From NCBI GenBank assembly GCA_020431405.1, contig JAGQIK010000651.1:1-49465 (forward strand): 49,465 nucleotides of DNA, in the 5' to 3' direction. The position numbers and the translations under genes are program-made. Positions within the stretch are counted from its first letter, which is position 1. Every line of letters starts with the position of its first letter. This document shows, in pieces, positions 1-7,000 of this stretch. The notes below the pieces were generated by a model that did no database searches, was not told the DNA's origin, and saw only the letters and a list, made by a program, of their open reading frames with translations. This stretch comes from Myxococcales bacterium (lineage in GTDB: Bacteria; Myxococcota_A; Polyangia; GCA-2747355).

Positions 1-42
1 GCCCTCGCGCGGCCAGGGCGCCGGCTGTGGCGGCAGCTTCGC

Positions 43-960
43 GTGCGCACAGCGCGCCTGTTTCGCGCCTCGCGCCGCGCGCGCGCCCAGCGCACGCAGC
101 ACGTCCCGCGCAACGGCCTCGGCGACCTGGCCCGCGGCCTGTGGGGCGGCCTGCGGCAGCGCCCCGTCGAGCCCAAGCTCTGGATCCAGCGCACCCGCTT
201 CGTCAACGTCTCGCCGGCGCGCATCGAGTCGCGCATCCTCGCCGGCATCCGCCGCGCCAAGCGCGCTGGTAAGCAGCCGGTGGTGCTGCTCGACATCGAC
301 TCCACGCTCTTTCCCACCGAGCCACGCTCGGGCGCCATCTATCACGAGTGGGCGCGCTCGCCCGAGAGCGCCGCGTTCCCCGAGGCACGCCGGCTGCTCG
401 CCACGCTGCCCTTCGAGAAGGTGCCCTGGGGCCATCGCGAGTCGCTCGTCGCCTCGGGCCTCGCCGCCGATCACCCCGAGCTCGACGCGGCCACCAAGTC
501 GCTCACCGACTTTTGGACCAAGCGCTTCTTCACCAACGAAGCCGTCGCCAAGCACGATCGCAGCTATCCAGGCGCCTCGGCATTCGTCAAACGCCTGCAC
601 GACGCCGGCGCGCGCGTGATCTACCTCACCGGCCGCGACAAGAAGACCATGCGCGACGGAACGCTCGCCTCGCTCGCCAACAACGGCCTCCCCGTGCCGG
701 GCCGCGACAAGCGCGTCGAGCTGCTGATGCGCGAGCAAGGCGCCGACGCCGCGTTCAAGGGTCAGGTCGCCAAGCGTTTCAGCAGCGGCAACCAGCAGGT
801 GGTCGCCTTCGTCGACAACGAGCCGAGCAACCTCAGCGCCGTGTTTCGTGTGCTGCCCAAGACCATGCAGGTCTTCTTTCACAGCACGCACAGCAAAGAG
901 CCGGCCACGCCGCTTCAGGGCGTCTACTACATGAAGGCCTTCCCGAGCAGCGCGCGCTAG
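43..960 (+). CDS. HAD-superfamily phosphatase-like protein (5' end uncertain)
   Basis: Probable HAD-fold hydrolase of about 305 residues. Motif I is DIDSTLF near residue 85, motif II is the YLTGR segment near residue 195, and motif IV is FVDNEPSN near residue 258. This spacing, with a long insert between motifs I and II, fits a cytoplasmic phosphatase with a helical cap; the substrate is unknown. No signal peptide is seen. The chosen GTG start has only a weak ribosome site, and the frame is open to the first base of the window, so the true start may lie upstream. It converges on the Rieske gene, with only 3 bases between the stop codons. The family assignment is fairly secure and the function is not. 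Confidence 0.72.
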   Translation: MRTARLFRASRRARAQRTQHVPRNGLGDLARGLWGGLRQRPVEPKLWIQRTRFVNVSPARIESRILAGIRRAKRAGKQPVVLLDIDSTLFPTEPRSGAIYHEWARSPESAAFPEARRLLATLPFEKVPWGHRESLVASGLAADHPELDAATKSLTDFWTKRFFTNEAVAKHDRSYPGASAFVKRLHDAGARVIYLTGRDKKTMRDGTLASLANNGLPVPGRDKRVELLMREQGADAAFKGQVAKRFSSGNQQVVAFVDNEPSNLSAVFRVLPKTMQVFFHSTHSKEPATPLQGVYYMKAFPSSAR

Positions 961-963
961 CAG

Positions 964-2058
964 CTAGATCAGCAGCTCGCCTTCTTTGACCCACGGCTCG
1001 TCGCTGGGCTCGCGCTCGCCGCGCTCGGCGTTGCGCAGCAGGCGCATGATGTGCGAGCCGAGCACGTCGGCTTCGGTCGAGATGTATTGCTCGCCGCCGA
1101 AGCGATGCACCATCGCGTTCTGCTCGCGCAACATCTCGGCGTCCTGCTTGAGGATGCGCAGCGCCACGGGACGCAGCACCGGCGCCACGAGCCAGCCCGG
1201 CAGCGGCAGCCGGAAGCTGACCACGCTGTAGAGGCGCGTCTCGAAGTCGCTCACCGGCACGAACGCCGCGCTGGTCAGCAGGTGGCTGTCGTCGCCGAGC
1301 TTGTATTCGACCTGCGCGATGCAGGGCAGGATGAAGCGGTCGTAGTGCTCGACGGTGCCGCCGCTGGGTGCCAGGATCTTCGCCGCCAGCCCCGGCGGGC
1401 GCGGCTCGTCCAAATACTGCGCCTCGACGCGATCGTGATAGCGCCGCACGACGACGCGGATGCGGTTCTTCGTGCCGCCGGCCTTGCGAAACAAGCCGCC
1501 GTGCAGATACGCCGTGTGCGGCACGTCGAGCGCGTTCTCGATGGCGGCGTGCATGGTGCCTTCGAGATCGAGGGAGTAGGGCACGTGCGTGTAGCGCGCG
1601 TCGTCGAGCAGCGAGAAACGAAACGGCTCGCGCACCGGCTCGCGGTCGGCCTCGGTGTAGACCCAGACGAAGCCGTCGAGCTCGCGCGTGGCGAAGGCCT
1701 CCACGCGGCGCCCGCGCGCCTCGTGCGGTCCGCACAGCCCCGGCACGAAGCGGCACGCGCCGTCGCCCGAGAAGCGCCAGCCGTGGTAGCCGCACTCGAG
1801 CTGCCCATCGCGCACCGCGCCGAGCGACAGGGGGACGTTGCGGTGCGGGCAGCGGTCGAGCAGCGCGTGCGCTCGCCCGTCACCGTCGCGAAACAGCACC
1901 AGCGGGATGCCGAGCAGCGTGCACGCCAGCGGCTTCTTGCCGCTCAGCGCCTCGCTGCGGCAGGCGATGTACCAGTCGTCGGTGACGCGCGCCACCGACG
2001 AGGCGCCCTTGGTGGGCGGCGGGCGCAGGCGTCTATCCATCTCCGCTGCGGATCCCAT
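964..2058 (-). CDS. Rieske [2Fe-2S] aromatic-ring-hydroxylating-type oxygenase, alpha subunit
   Basis: Oxygenase component of the Rieske non-haem iron family, about 364 residues. The Rieske cluster ligands are visible as CPH (C70, H72) and CGYH (C89, H92). The mononuclear iron site follows in the segment DVPHTAYLH (D178, H181, H186), and the order and spacing match ring-hydroxylating oxygenases and related sterol or pigment oxygenases. No ferredoxin or reductase partner is nearby, so electrons must come from elsewhere in the genome. The ATG at 2058 is preferred; an in-frame TTG lies 14 codons upstream and an internal ATG six codons downstream. The substrate cannot be read from the sequence; a single-gene context is typical of stand-alone oxygenases. 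Confidence 0.86.
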   Translation of the reverse strand: MGSAAEMDRRLRPPPTKGASSVARVTDDWYIACRSEALSGKKPLACTLLGIPLVLFRDGDGRAHALLDRCPHRNVPLSLGAVRDGQLECGYHGWRFSGDGACRFVPGLCGPHEARGRRVEAFATRELDGFVWVYTEADREPVREPFRFSLLDDARYTHVPYSLDLEGTMHAAIENALDVPHTAYLHGGLFRKAGGTKNRIRVVVRRYHDRVEAQYLDEPRPPGLAAKILAPSGGTVEHYDRFILPCIAQVEYKLGDDSHLLTSAAFVPVSDFETRLYSVVSFRLPLPGWLVAPVLRPVALRILKQDAEMLREQNAMVHRFGGEQYISTEADVLGSHIMRLLRNAERGEREPSDEPWVKEGELLI

Positions 2059-2218
2059 GATGAGCCGACCGTCGCGTGCCGTGTGATGGCTGTCAAGCAA
2101 CGGTCAGCTGGCCAGCACGCCATCCACCAGCCGACCCACAGCCGCCACGAAATTACGGCGCTTTCGGCCGACCAAGGGCGGATCTAGCTCTGCACGATTC
2201 CTGCAGGAGCACCTCGCG

Positions 2219-2941
2219 GTGAAGTCCGCAGCCGCCACCTATCGCGCCATCACCGCGCTCGTGCTCGGGATCTGGTTGCTTTCGAGCGCCCTCTCGCCGC
2301 GCACGGCCGAGGCGCGAACCAGCCGACTCAAGCGCGCCTGGTTCGCCGTCAAGCGAAGCGTGCGCCGCCCGCTCAACTTCGCGCGCGCGCACATGACGCG
2401 CTGGGCCGACAAGCTCGAAGCGCGCACGCCCGAGCGCTTCAAGGGCTTCGTCCGCAAGCTGCGCACGGCGACGTCGCCGATGGCGCTCGGCAAGTTCACG
2501 CACCAGAAGTTCAAAGCCGACGGCAAGTTCCTCGCGACCTATGGCGTCGCGTCGTCGGCGCTGGGTTACCTCTCGCTCCCGGTGCTGCTCAGCACCATGA
2601 GCCCGGCGGCCGTCCTCGGCGTGCGCGTCGCGCACAACCTCGTCGACGCCGGTGTGTTGCTATGGCGCCAGCATCACCTGCGCACCGATCGCTCGCAGAC
2701 GCTCGGCGACACGTGGCGACAGCTCGGCGTCGAGCTCGAGGGCTACGCCGAGAAACAGCGCGCGCTCAACCGTCGCTACCTGCGGCTGCTCGAGTACAAG
2801 CGTGCGGTCAAGGCCGAGCAGCGTGCCGCGCGCAGGCAGTCAGCCTACGGGCAGGGCGTACAGAGCCCGACGTTCGGGTTGTTTCCGAACGCCTTCACGC
2901 AGACGGGGCCGCTCAGGCCAGCGCAGTCCGCGTTGCCCTGA
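2219..2941 (+). CDS. Hypothetical secreted or membrane-anchored basic protein
   Basis: Unrecognised protein of 240 residues. A hydrophobic N-terminal segment (residues 8-28, ending near an ALSPRTAEA site) looks like a signal peptide or anchor. A strongly basic region follows (residues 32-90), then a hydrophobic stretch around residues 108-135, then a charged helical C-terminal half rich in Arg, Glu and Gln. The GTG start is supported by an AGGAG site about 8 bases upstream. The last 97 bases overlap the convergent lipoprotein gene, so the last 30 or so residues are read antisense to the other gene's C-terminus. No family or function can be named. Confidence 0.55.
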   Translation: MKSAAATYRAITALVLGIWLLSSALSPRTAEARTSRLKRAWFAVKRSVRRPLNFARAHMTRWADKLEARTPERFKGFVRKLRTATSPMALGKFTHQKFKADGKFLATYGVASSALGYLSLPVLLSTMSPAAVLGVRVAHNLVDAGVLLWRQHHLRTDRSQTLGDTWRQLGVELEGYAEKQRALNRRYLRLLEYKRAVKAEQRAARRQSAYGQGVQSPTFGLFPNAFTQTGPLRPAQSALP

Positions 2942-3660
2942 CCGGGGTCGCAGTACTTGGCGCACTTGTTACACGGCAGCGCGCAGTGAAACCCACCGGC
3001 GCAGTCCTCGTTGCGGCTGCACGTGGTGTCCTGCTGCCCAGTGCCTTTGAGACGGCACTGCCCCTGGCCGGTGGTCATGTTGACGAAGCAGGCATCGCTC
3101 GGCATGCACTGTGGCGGTACCGCGGTGAGGTCTAGCGGATCGCAGGGGCCGGCGTAGCAGACGCCGAAGTTGCCATCGATGGGGTTGCACACGTCGCGCG
3201 TCTGCGGACAGCCACTGGGTGGCGAGACGGTGCAGTGCTTGAGGCAGCGCTTGTTGTTGAGGTTGTCCGCGATGCACGAGTGATCGAAGGCGCACTGCCG
3301 ATTGTCGGTACAGTCCCTGCCACCGCCCGTCGATCCGGCGTTGGCGCAGAACGAGCCGTTCTTGTCGTAGAAGCAGGTCATGCCGGGACAGGTGTTCTGG
3401 TCGAGCGGATCGCAGCTCTGCAGGGTGTCGGCGGTGGTGTCGACGCTGCTGTCGGGCTCCGTCACGTCGGCCTCGGGCCCGCTGTCGGGCCGCTCGAGCA
3501 GACACTTGCCGCCAAAGCAGCGCTGCCCCGGCGGACAGGCGCCCGCGTCGGTGCACGCCAGGCCCAGCGGAAAGCCCGATTCGACACACCCTGTCACGCT
3601 GGCCAGCCCCAGAAGCAACAGAACCCTTGCAACCGGTTGCGCGTGCTTGAGCGCGTGCAT
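2845..3660 (-). CDS. Cys-rich lipoprotein
   Basis: Probable outer-envelope lipoprotein of about 271 residues. The signal peptide ends in a lipobox (SVTGC). The mature part has an Asp/Ser/Pro-rich stalk (about residues 55-80) and then around 30 cysteines spaced in short DxQCxxxxxC-like units, probably a small disulfide-bonded ectodomain. The pattern is typical of myxobacterial surface lipoproteins of unknown role. The ATG at 3660 gives a normal signal peptide; an upstream in-frame ATG at 3675 would add five residues. The gene diverges from the kinase gene across about 40 bases and overlaps the preceding + strand gene at its 3' end by 97 bases. Confidence 0.78.
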   Translation of the reverse strand: MHALKHAQPVARVLLLLGLASVTGCVESGFPLGLACTDAGACPPGQRCFGGKCLLERPDSGPEADVTEPDSSVDTTADTLQSCDPLDQNTCPGMTCFYDKNGSFCANAGSTGGGRDCTDNRQCAFDHSCIADNLNNKRCLKHCTVSPPSGCPQTRDVCNPIDGNFGVCYAGPCDPLDLTAVPPQCMPSDACFVNMTTGQGQCRLKGTGQQDTTCSRNEDCAGGFHCALPCNKCAKYCDPGQGNADCAGLSGPVCVKAFGNNPNVGLCTPCP

Positions 3661-3700
3661 AGCACCACTTAACATATCCCTACCGCGGAGGGATGCGAGG

Positions 3701-5764
3701 CTGCAGATCTGTCCGACATGTGGGGAAGTCTATCCTGACGGCGACGCGGTTTGCCGGATGGATGGCAGCGACCTCGAGGCGTGGCAGCTCGAGACCAGCG
3801 CCACGGTGGCGCCCGGCGACGCGCACGCGCGCGACCTCGGCACGTCCAAGACCGTGCCCGTGTCAGCGGACGACGAGACACCGCCTCACCCTGGCGCAGT
3901 CCACACGGTCACCGTCATCCCCTACAACAACTCCAAGTGGTCGGGCCGCGCCAGCGCCGACAACGCCAAGATGGTGATCGACAAGGCCGAGGTGGTGATC
4001 GACAGGCGCCCGCCACCCGCCGCGGACGCCAACGCGCCCGAGGACAAGGTCGTCGTCGGCGACTCCCTCGAGGGGGCGCCCGTGATGGAGCTCGGGCGCG
4101 TGCTCGGCGAGCGCTACCAGCTCGATCACCAGACCGGCGTGGGCGGCTTCGGCGCCGTCTTCGCCGCGCGCGACCTGCGCCTCAACAAGCGCGTCGCGGT
4201 GAAGGTGCTCTCGCCGCGCGTCGCCGAGCGCGACGACATGCTCACGCGCTTCCGGCGCGAGGCCATCGCGGCCAGCCGCATCGGTCACGAGGGCATCGTC
4301 GACGTCACCGACTTCGATCGCGACGCCGACGGCACCCACTTCATCGTGATGGAGTTTCTGCACGGCAGCGACCTGGCCAACCTGCTCGACCACGAAAAGC
4401 GGCTCGCGCCGGTGCGCGCGCTCAGCATCGCGGCCCAGGTGGGAAACGCGCTCTATGCCGCGCACCTCAAGCGCATCGTGCATCGCGATCTCAAGCCGTC
4501 GAACATCTACCTCGTCGAGCGCCAGAGCCGCCACGACGCGGTCAAGATCATCGACTTTGGCATCTCCAAGATCCTGGCCCACTCGATCGCGCCCACCTCG
4601 GTGACGCGCCAGGGCGCGATCCTCGGCACGCCGTATTACATGGCGCCCGAGCAGGCGGCGCCTAGCGGCGAGCTCGACCATCGCGTCGACATCTACGCGC
4701 TGGGCGTGATCCTCTTCCAGATGCTCACCGGCCAGCGCCCCTTCACCGGCAAGAGCTACCTCAGCGTGCTCGACCAGCAGCGCAACAAGGCGCGACCCAA
4801 GCCAAGCGACGTCTACCCCGAGCTGCGCGAGCTGCCGATTGCCGACGCCCTCGACGCGCTGGTGGTCAAGGCGATGGCCAAGGACGCCGAGGCGCGGCAC
4901 AGCTCGATGATCGTGATGGTGCGCGACATCGTCGCGGCGCTCGAGGTGCTCGACGCGACCGCCGCCGACGTAGTGCGCCCGGTGCGCCCGCCGCGGCGCG
5001 CCACCGGTGATGCGCCAGTGATCGATCACACCGAGCCCGGCCTGGGTGACGGCGAGCTGCTCGACGAGGACCGCACCGTTCGCTACGGGCCCACCGAGAA
5101 GCCCAGCGCTGATGGCAAAGGGCCGCTCAAGCAGGAGGGCACCGAGACCGAGCTGCTCTCGAGGCTGGTGGTCGAGCGCGCCGAGGCGCAGGCGGCCCCC
5201 ACCGAGGAGCGCACGAGGCGCTCGTGGCTCGGCATCGGCGTCGCAGCAGCAGTGGTCGCCGCGGCGGTGATCGCCTTCGTCGCCACGCGTGGCAACCGGC
5301 CAGCCTCGGCCAACGGCGACAAGCAGACACACGCCGAGCAGGCAGCGGCAGCAAAGGCCGAAGCGGCCAAGCGCGCGGCGGCGGCAGCCAAGGCGGCAGC
5401 CGCCGGACAGGCGGCGGCGGCGGCCAACAAGGCCAAGGCGGCGGCGAGCAAGGGCGCAGGCTCGGCGAGCAAGGCCGCAGGCTCGGCGAGCAACGGCGCG
5501 CTGGAGACCGACGCGGCGGCCGCAGCCAAGGCCGGCGCCGACGAGCCGGGCATCGCTAGCGGCGGCAGCGCCAAAGGCACGGCCAAGCCCCGCACGGCCA
5601 AGCGCCAGCGCGAGCCGAAGCACGTGCCCAAGGGCAAGCCCAGGCGCAAGCCCAGGCGCAAGAAGGTGATCCGGCGCGCGCGCGCTGCCCACCCGAGCAA
5701 ACCCCCCAAGACCAAGCGCCCGCCGTCCAAGCGCAAGGCAAGCGACATCGCCCGCGAATGGTAA
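3701..5764 (+). CDS. Zinc-ribbon Ser/Thr protein kinase with one TM helix (CTG start)
   Basis: Hanks-type kinase of 687 residues. A zinc-ribbon-like N-terminus (C4, C7, C18) precedes a kinase domain at about residues 137-405: glycine loop GVGGFGAVF, VAVK lysine, HRDLKPSN catalytic loop near residue 263 and DFGIS near 285, followed by GTPYYMAPE. One TM helix lies at about 508-530, then a low-complexity Ala/Lys/Gly/Arg-rich tail. The start is inferred to be CTG: it sits 8 bases after a GGAGGG site and directly before the zinc ribbon. The only nearby ATG (3693) is out of frame. The stop overlaps the next start by 7 bases, so it is probably co-translated with the PEGA/TPR protein. Its targets are unknown. 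Confidence 0.9.
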   Translation: MQICPTCGEVYPDGDAVCRMDGSDLEAWQLETSATVAPGDAHARDLGTSKTVPVSADDETPPHPGAVHTVTVIPYNNSKWSGRASADNAKMVIDKAEVVIDRRPPPAADANAPEDKVVVGDSLEGAPVMELGRVLGERYQLDHQTGVGGFGAVFAARDLRLNKRVAVKVLSPRVAERDDMLTRFRREAIAASRIGHEGIVDVTDFDRDADGTHFIVMEFLHGSDLANLLDHEKRLAPVRALSIAAQVGNALYAAHLKRIVHRDLKPSNIYLVERQSRHDAVKIIDFGISKILAHSIAPTSVTRQGAILGTPYYMAPEQAAPSGELDHRVDIYALGVILFQMLTGQRPFTGKSYLSVLDQQRNKARPKPSDVYPELRELPIADALDALVVKAMAKDAEARHSSMIVMVRDIVAALEVLDATAADVVRPVRPPRRATGDAPVIDHTEPGLGDGELLDEDRTVRYGPTEKPSADGKGPLKQEGTETELLSRLVVERAEAQAAPTEERTRRSWLGIGVAAAVVAAAVIAFVATRGNRPASANGDKQTHAEQAAAAKAEAAKRAAAAAKAAAAGQAAAAANKAKAAASKGAGSASKAAGSASNGALETDAAAAAKAGADEPGIASGGSAKGTAKPRTAKRQREPKHVPKGKPRRKPRRKKVIRRARAAHPSKPPKTKRPPSKRKASDIAREW

Positions 5765-6966
5765 GCCCGACGCCCGTGTTTCGCTGTGGCGCGCCCATCA
5801 GCGTGCTGCTCGTCCTGTTGTCGCTCGTGTCGCTCGGCGCGCCGCCGCTGGCGCGCGCCGCCGAGAACAACGCCGAGAAGGCCAAGCGGCTCTTTCTGCA
5901 GGGCAACAAGGCCTTCGACGAAGGGCGCTACGGCGACGCGTTGGCTAGCTACCGCGCGTCGTTTCGCATCGTCGAGCGCCCGAGCACGCTCTTCAACATC
6001 GCCGTCTGTCGTGATCGCCTCGGTCAGACCGAAGGCGCGCTCGTCGACTACCGCCGCTTCATCCGCATCGCCCACAAGGCACACGACGCCGCGCGGCTCG
6101 AGAAGGCGCACGTGCGGGTGGCGAAGCTCGTCAAGTCACTGCACGTGGACGTCACGATCAGCTCCAACCCGCCGGGTGCGGCGATCTATCGCGGCGACAA
6201 GATCGTCGGCCGCACGCCAGCGACCATCAAGCTCGCGCTCGGCGCCAACCCACTGCGCCTCGTCGCCAGCGGCTATCGCGAGCGGCGCGTTCTCTTTCAC
6301 GTCAGCGCCGGCGCTAGCAACCGCTTCGACGTGACCCTCGAGCCGATGGCCAAGCTCGACATCACCGTCGTTCCACCCGGCACCGAGCTCGTCGCCACGC
6401 GGCTCGGCGTGCAAGGCAGCAAGCCGCGCAGCGCGCGCGGTCACATGCTGGCCACCGTCGAGCCGGGCGACTACCAGCTCGTCGCCAAGCTCGCCGGCTA
6501 CACCAGCCAGACCCTGCGCCTGCGTTTGACGCGCGGCGCGGTCGTCGCGCGACACCTCGTGCTGCGTCGCGACGCGACCGGCAACGCACAGCAGCCCGCG
6601 CCGTCCGCGGACGACGGCAGCACCAAGCGCTCGGTGCTGCTCTACGGCGGCATCGCCGCGATGGCCGTCGGCGCCATCGGCATCGCGTTCGCCGTCTGGC
6701 AGGGCGCCGAGGCGTCGTCGCTCTCGGACGACGTCCAGCGCGCCGCGACCCAGGGCAGCTGGGCGCAAGACACCTACGACAGCGCCAAGCGCTCCGAGCG
6801 CGCCGCGATCGCGCTCTACGTCAGCGGCGGCGTCGCCTTCGCCGCGGGCACGGTGATGATGATCCTCGGCCTGCGCACGTCGAAGACGCCCCACCGCGCG
6901 CAGCGCTTGCCCAAGTGGCAGTTGAGCGCCGGCCCCGGCGGCGCGATGCTGCGCACCACGTTCTGA
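5758..6966 (+). CDS. TPR/PEGA-domain membrane protein
   Basis: 402 residues with an N-terminal signal peptide (ending near RAAEN), a TPR-like region at about 35-125 (A-x-Y, F-D-E-G-R-Y motifs), two beta-rich PEGA-type segments (about 130-200 and 200-270; the first has the SNPPGAAIY signature), and two hydrophobic helices near 290-312 and 350-372. Such proteins often accompany myxobacterial Ser/Thr kinases. The ATG overlaps the kinase stop, so the pair is likely translationally coupled and works in one signalling or envelope-sensing unit. The acylase gene follows after 34 bases. The exact role is unknown; PEGA domains are thought to bind at surfaces or act as partners. Confidence 0.82.
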   Translation: MVSPTPVFRCGAPISVLLVLLSLVSLGAPPLARAAENNAEKAKRLFLQGNKAFDEGRYGDALASYRASFRIVERPSTLFNIAVCRDRLGQTEGALVDYRRFIRIAHKAHDAARLEKAHVRVAKLVKSLHVDVTISSNPPGAAIYRGDKIVGRTPATIKLALGANPLRLVASGYRERRVLFHVSAGASNRFDVTLEPMAKLDITVVPPGTELVATRLGVQGSKPRSARGHMLATVEPGDYQLVAKLAGYTSQTLRLRLTRGAVVARHLVLRRDATGNAQQPAPSADDGSTKRSVLLYGGIAAMAVGAIGIAFAVWQGAEASSLSDDVQRAATQGSWAQDTYDSAKRSERAAIALYVSGGVAFAAGTVMMILGLRTSKTPHRAQRLPKWQLSAGPGGAMLRTTF

Positions 6967-7000
6967 ATCAACAAAGGCTCCATCGGTGGAGGTAGCGCTC

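Noticed and set aside
3693-3977. 94-codon frame with ATG at 3693 before the kinase
   Set aside because: Out of frame with the zinc ribbon and kinase, no domain, and its ATG abuts the ribosome site with no spacing.
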